This document shows positions 36,376 to 45,600 of a DNA stretch of 64,000 nucleotides, in pieces. The DNA is taken from NCBI GenBank assembly GCA_965203305.1, contig OZ241874.1:806001-870000 (forward strand). Reading direction: 5' to 3'. The notes under the pieces are model-generated. The model saw only the letters and a program-made list of their open reading frames with translations. It did no database searches and was not told where the DNA came from. Within the stretch, counting starts at the first letter, position 1, and each line of letters starts with the position of its first letter. The translations under genes and the position numbers were made by a program. The stretch comes from Bin80 sp965203305. Its GTDB lineage: Bacteria; Bacteroidota; Rhodothermia; Rhodothermales; Bin80.

Positions 36376-36545
36376 GAATAGATACGGCAAATTGTGATGT
36401 TCACCCGCAAGTCAGCCCGGACTGCTTGAGTGTTCTGACAGGGGGAGTTTATTCACAAGAGGCGCGTATGGTTCATTCCTGACCCAAAACAGGCACTCTT
36501 GAGTACAACTTGAACATAAAGGCGAGATGCCATAATTGAACATAC

Positions 36546-37886
36546 ATGAAAATTGGAATTGTTGGGACAGGATATGTCGGGCTGGTCTCTGGTGTCTGCT
36601 TTGCAGAGATGGGAAATGATGTCTGGTGCGTGGATGTGGATGAAACCAAGGTGGCAGGCTTGCGCCAGGGCAAAATGCCAATCTACGAACCAGACCTGGA
36701 AATCCTGCTCCAGCGCAACCTTCGGGATCAGCGTCTGATATTTACCACCTCGCTGGAAGAGGCACTCGAAAACTCCGAGATCATATTTCTTGCTCTCCCC
36801 ACACCGCCGAATGCAGATGGCGAAGCGGACCTGTCTTATGTTCTGCAAGTTGCACACAAGATCGGCTCCTGGCTTGGTTCACAGGCGGGGGCAGTATACA
36901 AAATTGTTGTGAACAAAAGTACAGTTCCCGTGGGAACAGCCGACAGGGTCAAGAAAGTGCTGGAAGAGAAGGGAGCTGCTCCCGGGGAGAATTTTGATGT
37001 GGTATCCAATCCCGAGTTTCTTCGGGAGGGAGCGGCGGTGGACGATTTCATGAAGCCGGAAAGAATTATTTTGGGCACTTCAAGCACGAGGGCGGCAGAC
37101 AAGATGCAGCGTTTGTATGAGCCATTTGTTCGGCAAGGCAATCCGATCATCATCATGGATGAGCGTTCTGCAGAGGTGACCAAGTATGCAGCCAATGCAT
37201 TTCTGGCCTCACGCATCAGCTTCATGAATGAAGTGGCAAACCTGTGTGACCGGGTGGATGCCAATGTGGACAAGGTCCGCATGGGAGTGGGAAGTGACAG
37301 TCGTATCGGCAGGCATTTTCTCTACGCAGGAATCGGTTTTGGGGGAAGCTGTTTTCCCAAAGATGTACAGGCGTTATTGCGAACTGCCCGGAGCCATGAG
37401 TATGACTTCAAAATCCTTCAGGCAGTACTTGATGTCAATGACAGCCAGCGTATGCTGATGGTTGAGCGTATACGCGCACACTTTGGCAGTGAACTGAGAG
37501 GGAAGCATGCAGCGGTTTGGGGGCTTGCATTCAAGGCAAACACGGACGACGTCAGGGAATCTCCCGCACATGTCGTCATCAGGGGACTCCTGCAGAGTGG
37601 GGTACAGATCACTGCATTTGATCCAGAGGCAATAGAAACTTCACGTACAGTGCTGGGAGAGTCCATTTCGTATGCAGGGAGTGCATACGGTGCTCTCCCC
37701 GATGTGGACATGCTCGTCATTTGTACGGAGTGGCCAGAATTCAGGAGGCCTGACTTCAAAAGAATGAAGGGATTAATGCGTCACCCCCTTATTTTTGACG
37801 GGCGGAATCTGTATAGTGCCCATAGGATGGCGGAACGGGGATTTGAGTATTACAGTATTGGTCGTCCAGGGATTTCCCCGGAATAG
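36546..37886 (+). CDS. ugd: UDP-glucose 6-dehydrogenase
   Basis: 446 aa. NAD-binding MKIGIVGTGYVGLVSGVCFA, YEPDLEILL, NPEFLREGAAVDDF and the catalytic Cys motif GIGFGGSCFPKD. It oxidises UDP-glucose to UDP-glucuronate. It is 29 bp upstream of the transporter gene and divergent from manC, part of the sugar-nucleotide theme. Confidence 0.9.
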   Translation: MKIGIVGTGYVGLVSGVCFAEMGNDVWCVDVDETKVAGLRQGKMPIYEPDLEILLQRNLRDQRLIFTTSLEEALENSEIIFLALPTPPNADGEADLSYVLQVAHKIGSWLGSQAGAVYKIVVNKSTVPVGTADRVKKVLEEKGAAPGENFDVVSNPEFLREGAAVDDFMKPERIILGTSSTRAADKMQRLYEPFVRQGNPIIIMDERSAEVTKYAANAFLASRISFMNEVANLCDRVDANVDKVRMGVGSDSRIGRHFLYAGIGFGGSCFPKDVQALLRTARSHEYDFKILQAVLDVNDSQRMLMVERIRAHFGSELRGKHAAVWGLAFKANTDDVRESPAHVVIRGLLQSGVQITAFDPEAIETSRTVLGESISYAGSAYGALPDVDMLVICTEWPEFRRPDFKRMKGLMRHPLIFDGRNLYSAHRMAERGFEYYSIGRPGISPE

Positions 37887-37915
37887 CTTTTCTGGTCACC
37901 TTCTTTGCATTTGAA

Positions 37916-39682
37916 ATGGATTGGCAGGCTTGGCTAACGATTGGTACCATTATCGGGATTGCCGTGGCTCTCGTCAGAGACCTCGCCAGACCAGATGTGA
38001 TTTTCCTGAGTGCGCTGGGACTCCTTTTGGCGGTGGGGGTGGTTACTCCCACAGAAGCCTTTGCAGGGTTTTCCAACGGGGCAGTGATTGCACTTGCCTC
38101 CCTGTTCGTAGTTGCCGCAGGGATTGAAGAGAGCGGATTGTTGCGACGCATTGAATGGCGACTGCTGCGCAAGGTGCATCATCTGCCATTTGCCCTGCTC
38201 CGAATGATGGTCCCGACGGCCCTGGTTTCTGCGTTTATGAACAATACTCCGGTGGTAGCCATGTGGATGCAACCCGTGCAGCGCTGGGCGTATCGTTCCA
38301 AGATTTCTCCGTCCAAAATGCTCATTCCCCTGTCCTATGCATCCATTGCTGGCGGGATGGTCACATTGATGGGATCTTCTACGAATGTGGTGGTTGCAGG
38401 GCTGGTTGCGGGGCATGGACTCCCTCCGATGGGACTGTTTGACTTTTCCCTGATCGGACTGCCGTCGGCAATCATTGTGTTGATATTTTTGGCCTTTGTT
38501 GGATCAAAACTTTTACCGGATCGGGCAGGTGAACCTGTATTTACACGTTCGCGCTTGCAGGGATGTCTGTTTGAAGTTCGTATTGCGGAAGGATCCCCTT
38601 TGGCAGGACAGACACTGGATCAGGCAAAGCTGGACACAGAGGATGATTCTGCGACGATTGTACAGGTCAGGCGTGGCAAGCATGTTATGCCGGTAGATCG
38701 GCAGTTTATTCTTGGAGAGAGGGACGTACTTTGCTTTAGCGGGGATGTATCCGTATTTGAAAGCCTGATGCTTCGTCCCGGTCTGCAACCCGGCGTGGCA
38801 ATTGCCAGAGAACGCAGGGCCAATCTTCTTCCGATGTATGAAGCGGTAATCAGCGATACGTCCAATCTGGTCGGAAAATCTCTCAAGGATATAGACTTTC
38901 TGCCAACATATGGAGGGGTTGTCCTGGCCGTTCAGCAACGCTCTGGAGGACTGGAAGGGGCTATGTCTGACACTGTGCTCAAAGCGGGAGATCTACTCCT
39001 GGTTGGTGCTGTAGCAGGGTTTGAGGACAGGTGGAGTGCCAGCCATACAGAATTTTACTATGTCCTGCCGCGTGGGACTTCGCATGGAAAGCCCCCGAAC
39101 AGGAAGATATTTGTGTCCCTCGGAATTTTGGCGGCTATGGTGGTTGTAGTTGCCATGGGACTGGCTCCGTTACCTACGGTTGCATTCGGAGGAGCACTCG
39201 CTATGGTGATGACACGCTGCATACCAATCACCACCGCTCGCAACGCACTGGATCTACAAGTACTTCTTCTGATTGCGGCGGCACTTGGACTTGGAGTTGC
39301 CGTAGAAAATACAGGGGTTGCAGACGGGCTTGCGCAGGCTTTGACCAGCCTGGCTACCGTAAATCCAATTCTGGCACTGTTAGGCTTGTACGCATGCACC
39401 AACATGCTGACAGAACTGATTGCCAACAAAGCTGCCGCGGTATTGATGTTGCCCGTTGCGCTGGGGATGGCGGACACACTGGCGGTTGATCCGAAGGCTT
39501 TCATACTGGCGGTTGCCGTTGCTGCCGCCGCCAGCTTTATGACCCCGGTTGGATATCAGACGAACCTGATGGTGATGGCTGCGGGAAATTACAGGGTGCG
39601 GCATTACCTGCGCGTTGGCCTTCCAATCAGTCTGCTGGTCATGACCACAACCGTGATTATCATATCACTCAAATGGTTTTAG
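37916..39682 (+). CDS. SLC13/DASS-family transporter with TrkA-C domains
   Basis: 588 aa. Two membrane blocks (TALVSAFMNNTPVVAMWMQP, YASIAGGMVTLMGSSTNVV; and TELIANKAAAVLMLPVALGMAD, MTPVGYQTNLMV) enclose two cytoplasmic RCK-C domains (~205-375). This is the layout of the CysZ/SLC13 anion transporters for sulfate or dicarboxylates. The sulfate-activation gene at 49.4 kb makes sulfate plausible, but the substrate is not certain. Confidence 0.82.
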   Translation: MDWQAWLTIGTIIGIAVALVRDLARPDVIFLSALGLLLAVGVVTPTEAFAGFSNGAVIALASLFVVAAGIEESGLLRRIEWRLLRKVHHLPFALLRMMVPTALVSAFMNNTPVVAMWMQPVQRWAYRSKISPSKMLIPLSYASIAGGMVTLMGSSTNVVVAGLVAGHGLPPMGLFDFSLIGLPSAIIVLIFLAFVGSKLLPDRAGEPVFTRSRLQGCLFEVRIAEGSPLAGQTLDQAKLDTEDDSATIVQVRRGKHVMPVDRQFILGERDVLCFSGDVSVFESLMLRPGLQPGVAIARERRANLLPMYEAVISDTSNLVGKSLKDIDFLPTYGGVVLAVQQRSGGLEGAMSDTVLKAGDLLLVGAVAGFEDRWSASHTEFYYVLPRGTSHGKPPNRKIFVSLGILAAMVVVVAMGLAPLPTVAFGGALAMVMTRCIPITTARNALDLQVLLLIAAALGLGVAVENTGVADGLAQALTSLATVNPILALLGLYACTNMLTELIANKAAAVLMLPVALGMADTLAVDPKAFILAVAVAAAASFMTPVGYQTNLMVMAAGNYRVRHYLRVGLPISLLVMTTTVIIISLKWF

Positions 39683-40332
39683 GTGGCAGAAGAGATCCCC
39701 TGCATCTGACCCGCCTCTTGCCTCATTGCGTTATTCCAGGACGTAATCTTCATCTGTAAAATTGCTGACAGATTCATGGCAGGCTCCTGCAATACTATCT
39801 TCATACCTGATCTGATCTGCTTGCAAGCATTCCTGGGGCGATATTTCCCTGCCATCCGGGATTTTTGCAAGAGGCTCATAGTAAATACTTCACGGTGAGT
39901 AAGCAGGCAAGGATGGCTGGCAAAGTATTCCATTTCTCCCGAAATTTGTGTATAAGTTTCTTTTCTTGCAACGAGTATTTCTACGGAATTGAGACAAGGG
40001 GCAGAACGGGATATTCCGAAAGAGTATCACAGCTTCTTTTGCCAGAGAGGAGTCAGAAGCTGTAAATTTGGGGACCGTTAGTAGCTGCCGACAGAATATG
40101 CTGGGTGCTCTCGTAATAATGTACATCCCCGCATGTGGCGGGACAGGTATGAAAGGAAGGGACCTAATCCCGGGTTTGGCGAGATGGCGATGAGCATGTT
40201 GAATCGTACGATGAATGCGGCAGATTTTTTCCACAACAGGAACGGATAATATCTCTTGCCCCGTTGCGGCTGTAATGGGCTAAAGGAAAGCCATTCGCAG
40301 CAATATCTTGCCTGTCTATACTCAAAGAGCCA
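39683..40332. other. Intergenic region with an R1 copy
   Basis: About 650 bp without a supported gene. R1 lies at 39781-39878. The remainder has only short frames and a small GC hairpin near 40128-40142 without a T-run. Confidence 0.5.
39781..39878 (+). repeat. R1 short interspersed element
   Basis: The left end aggctcctgcaatactatc and right end catccgggatttttgcaag are imperfect inverted repeats. The element is about 98 bp and its right end is the best-preserved form of the consensus. Confidence 0.55.
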
Positions 40333-41955
40333 ATGAAGTCCACGATTTCGGTAGGTGAGAAAGAAATTTTTATGGACGAGGGGGGTGCGGAGTCTTCCAG
40401 GCGTTCGGTAATGCTGTCAATGACATGCATCCTGCTTGCCATGTTTGTTACAGCATTAAGTCAGACGGTGGTAGCTACAATACTGCCGATGATCGTTGCA
40501 GATATTGGCGGATTTGACCGTTACAGTTGGGCGGCAACTTCTTACATCGTTTCCGCAACTGTCTGCTATCCCATAGCAGGCAGATTAAGTGATATTTATG
40601 GGCGCAGGCGTTTCCTGATTACAGGCATGGTGATTTTTATCATCGGGGCTGCCCTCGTAGGGTTCAGTTCCTCAATGACTGAGCTTATAATATTTCGGGT
40701 TTTGCAGGGAATTGGAGGCGGGGTTGTCCTGACATGCTGTTATATTTCCGTTGCTGACCTGTTTCCTGCCGAGGATCGAGGCAAGCAATACAGTATGCTG
40801 GGTGCCGTGTACGGAGTTGCCTCCATTGCTGGCCCGGTTCTGGGAGGGATCGTTGCTGATCTGTTCTCATGGCAATGGGCGTTCACTTTGATTTCTCTGG
40901 GAGGTATCCCGATTCTGGTATTGACAGCTGTAATCTATCCAGCTCATCAACGCATCTCGGAGGCTGTTCGCCTTGATTTCCCCGGCATGGTGGTGCTAGT
41001 TCTTGCCGTTGTCCCCCTCTTCTTTGCACTTTCAATGGGTGGGATCCAGTACGACTGGAATACGCCGCAGATCATTCTCCCCCTGACATTCGGGCTGGTG
41101 ATGAGCGTGATTTTCATATTCGTTGAAACCCGGGCATCTGTACCAGTCATGCCGCTTGAGATCTATTCATACCGAGTGGTAAGTCTGTCTGTGTTCTTGG
41201 CATTGCTGACCAGCATAGGACTGTACGGAAGTGTATTGTTCTTGCCACTGTTCTCGCAGGCAGTGATGGGGGTGTCAGCAACGACTAGTGGGAAGCTGTT
41301 GGTTCCAATGCTGCTTGCCATCGTTGCAGGCGGAATTCTTTCGGGGCAGTTACTTTCCAGAACCGGTGGATATTACCGGGCACAACTCCTGGTTGGTACA
41401 GGGCTTATGACCCTTGGCATATATCTTCTTTCCACCATGGATGAGGCGACAAGCCTGTTTAGATCTGTGATATACATTGCAATTACAGGATTTGGATTCG
41501 GTGGAGGAACGGCAACCACGCTTGCGGTTGCCGTGCAGAACAGGGTCCCGCATGCTCTCGTTGGAGCGGCAACCTCTACCCTTCAGTTTTTCCGGTCACT
41601 CGGTGGCGTGCTGGGACTTGCTGTACTAGGTGCCCTGATGGCTGTACGCTTTGGTGCAGTATTTGACGGGCATCTTCCTGATCGCGTCCGACAAGCTCTG
41701 CCCCCTGGCGAACTGGAAGAGATCAAGAACAATCCTGATGCGCTAGGGGAGCAATCTGCCATGAAATCGGATCTTGCACAGATTGAACCGGACGGGGAAA
41801 TCCTTGCAAGCATGTTGCATGATTCCCTGGTTTTTGCCCTCAAAGGGGCACTGAATGAGGTGTTTGTCACCATGACAATCCTGACATCTTTGTCATTCAT
41901 CATTGCTATATTTTTTCGAATGCCCCAGCATCAACCCACAGTTCAAGAGATGTAG
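40333..41955 (+). CDS. MFS multidrug transporter (DHA2/EmrB type, 14 helices)
   Basis: 540 aa with 14 predicted membrane helices. It has the DHA2 motifs ALSQTVVATILPMIVADIGG, GRLSDIYGRRRFLITG (motif A) and LQGIGGGVVLTCCYI, plus GAVYGVASIAGPVLGG (motif C, typical of antiporters). It exports drugs or toxic compounds across the inner membrane. No regulator or EmrA-type partner is adjacent. Confidence 0.88.
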   Translation: MKSTISVGEKEIFMDEGGAESSRRSVMLSMTCILLAMFVTALSQTVVATILPMIVADIGGFDRYSWAATSYIVSATVCYPIAGRLSDIYGRRRFLITGMVIFIIGAALVGFSSSMTELIIFRVLQGIGGGVVLTCCYISVADLFPAEDRGKQYSMLGAVYGVASIAGPVLGGIVADLFSWQWAFTLISLGGIPILVLTAVIYPAHQRISEAVRLDFPGMVVLVLAVVPLFFALSMGGIQYDWNTPQIILPLTFGLVMSVIFIFVETRASVPVMPLEIYSYRVVSLSVFLALLTSIGLYGSVLFLPLFSQAVMGVSATTSGKLLVPMLLAIVAGGILSGQLLSRTGGYYRAQLLVGTGLMTLGIYLLSTMDEATSLFRSVIYIAITGFGFGGGTATTLAVAVQNRVPHALVGAATSTLQFFRSLGGVLGLAVLGALMAVRFGAVFDGHLPDRVRQALPPGELEEIKNNPDALGEQSAMKSDLAQIEPDGEILASMLHDSLVFALKGALNEVFVTMTILTSLSFIIAIFFRMPQHQPTVQEM

Positions 41956-42609
41956 CAGGACAGCCACGATCCAGTTCTGGAGCTCTTTCACCACCATTCC
42001 ACATCTTTTGGCAAGGAGAAGAAATTCGGGAACTATGACATTCAGAGGGCTATATTTTGGACCTTTTCTAGACCGTGCCTCCGTTTCTCTGCCCAAAATA
42101 CCCCCAGCGCAATCTTGTCTGTGCGAGGATCATTTGGGAATAGACTTCGCCGTCATAAACAGCCCTTGACATTGGCCTGGGGAATCTTGCGAAGGTGGCA
42201 GAACGCCCTGAATTGCTCTGTTTGCAAGAAAATCTGGGAGCTTGCGTAACCGAATATCCAGATGCCTCGAAGAGGCGATGAGTATGGTTCTGGCCCAACT
42301 CTTTCCGTACAGGCAATGACTGCTCTGAGGGGGCTGCAGACACAGCAAAACTGGCATGGGTATTTTTGCGGGAGCCTTCACTTGCCAGGATCAACCAGAG
42401 TGACTACTCATCATACTGCTTCCATGGACACCCACATTTATGGAACCGCCCTTGGACTTCTATTCACGAAATGTGGGACGAGAAAAAAAATCCCATAGGA
42501 TTCATCATATTGCCTGTTTGATGTGTATAAGCGGAAGATGGCTGTTTGAATTTAGCCTGATCATATACAAAAAACTTTCCACTAAACGGAGTAAGGCTCC
42601 AGTAAACAC
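41956..42609. other. Intergenic region upstream of paralogue B
   Basis: About 650 bp with no recognised gene. A GGCGATGAGTATG segment near 42273 resembles one at 40186, suggesting shared debris. The region includes the promoter for paralogue B; no clear -7 box was found. Confidence 0.4.
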
Positions 42610-42626
42610 ATGAAACATATGCAAAA

Positions 42627-45600
42627 ATGGGGGGGGGGGCAGGAGTTGTCCTTCTGACGCTTCTCTTCACGATTTCCAGTGCGTTCGCACAATCCACCAC
42701 TCGCTACATTGACCCGGTAAATGGGCGAGCGGACGGGAATTGCACCAAAACGGATCCTCTGGTAACGAACGGGGCGTGCACGCTGGCTCGTGCCTTTCAC
42801 TCGTCCAATCAGACCACCAACACGACCTTCCTGATTCAGGTTCGATTTGCAGGCGGGACGGCAGAGCTGGCTGCTCCCACGACTTCGCTGTCCAAAAGCA
42901 TTACCTTTGGTGCCTATGTGGCGGGAAGTTCTTCTGCGGTGGCAGGAGTGCTCAAGTTCACGGGAACTCTCAAGATGGCCAGAACGGGTCAGGTCGCCCT
43001 TGCCCCGAAGGCGGAAGCGGAATTTCAGAATATCATCCTTGAGGGGTCTGACAGATGGATTGGGGGGAACATGTTCCCTGTGTTCAAGAATGAGAATGAA
43101 GTGGAGAAGAGGGTGACCATTGCCGGAACATTGACGGTCAACCCGACGAGTGCAAGGATTGACAAGCTCATTGTTTCCAAAGATCTGACGATAGACGGGC
43201 CACATTCTCTTCATTTGTATGAGCAGCTGGAGGTCAAGCGTGGCGCGACGCTGACCCTGAAAACGGAGCCGTCGAATTACGATGGCGGGGTGATGATCTT
43301 CATGAAGAAGGGAACCAGCAGCACAGACATGCGGGGAATTCTCAGGGTGGATGGCAAGATTGTAGAAGGCAAGGCAAGCAGGACGAATCCAGTCTGGCTG
43401 GCTCACCAGAATAGGTCCGGTTTTAACTGGAGGGGAAATGGGAGTTTCTTTCATGCAAGCATCGACTACACTCCTGCCAATGGGGTGGATTACACCGACT
43501 GTCTGCGGGTGACAGGGAGCGGGATGATCAGTGCCGAGATCCGTACGACCGCCTATGGCAACCTCTGTGTGGAGTTGCCAGAGATTGGCAACATCCAGGT
43601 AGCGGGAAGCACTGTGGAGAGGGGAACCCAAGCCACAGCTCTGAACAAAAAAAATATTACGACGGATCTGATCTTCCGCAAGGAGGTGATTGTGAATGGA
43701 GATCTGGTACAGTGGAATGATGCGCGGGTAGTGTTTGAGCAGGCGGCTACGATTAAAGGGGATGTGATTTTGGCGGACGGGACATTACCGAAGCTATTTT
43801 TGACGGACGGATTTGGGACGGCCCGCACCGCCAGTGTCCGGAAGGGAGTGCAGGTCGAGGGTAAGGGGGACTACACCTGTGCCTATACCACGGGAGCGTC
43901 CGCGATCCACATTCCGGGAGTACAGTTTGCGGGGGCAGTGACGATTGAGGGAGAGTTGCATGTGCGTTCCAGCACGCTGACAAACGGGGCTCCCAACTCG
44001 GCCAAGGCCAGTGCGCCGGCGTGTGCGCCGCGGGTCCTGTTTATGGCCCCAGAGGCGACGGCCACGACTTCGGCTGCCGGGCATGCGGTAGTGTCTTCCA
44101 TTGCCGGGGATGTGGCCGTGGACGACACGGCAAGCTTTTACAAAAAGGGGCGGATTCATCTTGATTCGGATATGCACGGGATGGGGGCAGCGATGCGCCG
44201 GACGGTGCACAATGTGCGAGTAGAGGGCGGCATTTCTGCAAAAGGCAGCACCATCGGAATGGCGCACCCGTCCATGTCCAATGCGGACGGGATGTGCACG
44301 GGGAAGGATACCCGGCTGACCTTCGGGAATCACATCGTGCTCACGGGACCGAAAACGCAGACCATTTCTGGACAGGGTTCTGCCCTGATGCTGGATGCCC
44401 TGATGGTGCTGGGAGATATGGATGTGGATCGGGGACCGCTGACGGTGAAGACGCTGCATGTGGGTCCCCGCGCCGAGTTGATGTCCACCAAGGATGTGAA
44501 GGTGACCGAATCCCTGATCCTTCAGGGAGAGCTGAGCGGGGAGCTGGATGAAGCCTCCACGATCAAACGGCTGACCTACGGCAACCGGAATACGGATGTT
44601 GTGAAGAAAGCCGCCCTGCATACGATGCTGGAGGGCCTGTCCATCTCTGTCGGCAGCGGCGAGCTCCGTCTGGACGAGGTGGTCAAGACAAAGAACCTGG
44701 GACTCTGCAGTGGCACGCTGTCGCTGGCAGATGCCGAGAGCACGACCGATTCCACCCTGCATGTGACCGGGCAGATCACGGTCCAGAACGGGATGCTGGA
44801 GAAAGATGCCAATGATCCCGGGAGCATTTCCACGGACAGGAATCGCTATCTTCTGAAATACATCACGCCGGGCAAGCGCACGGTGACGGATGCGCTGGAA
44901 TGGTTTGCTCCGCAGGATGTGGTCGTGGATCATGCGAAGGCGGAGATCATGGTGAACGATGATCGTTCGGTGTCCGGGAAACTGGAAGTGTCAAGCGGGA
45001 TGCTGATGATGGAAGACAGCCTGAATGCTGGCAGCATTGTGCTTGGCAGTGCCACGAAAATGGGGACCCTGCAGACGGAGGGAGAGGATGTGGTGGTGAA
45101 CGGGAAGGTGACCGTCAATGGCAAGAGCAAACTCGTGACCGGTGGTGGGGACCTGCATGTACTGGGTACGGTAACGGGTGGAGAGTATACCCATAACACG
45201 GCGCAGGTGAGCATTGCAAAAGATGCCATGATCCACCTGGGAGACGGGACGCTGATGCTGGGGCCGGAGGATACAAAGAAGCGCAACAACCTGCGCGACC
45301 TGACCGGATACAACACGGGGACAGACGGGAGCGGTGCAAATTCGCGCCCGGATGTCAAGCTGACCCTGACGGGGAGTCTGACGGCGGGGATGATCAAAGT
45401 CCCGAAGGGGAGCAAGGAAACGGTGATTGATGCAAGCTCCGACAGCAAGATGCTGAGGACGCTCGTCTTTGATGGCACAATGACCCCGGGAACGAACAAT
45501 CATGACGGACTGCTGCGAATCCTGAGTGCCACGGGGGCCGGGAAGATGCTGACGATAGACAGTCTGTCGGCCATGCAGGGGGCGGTGGAAACCCACAACA

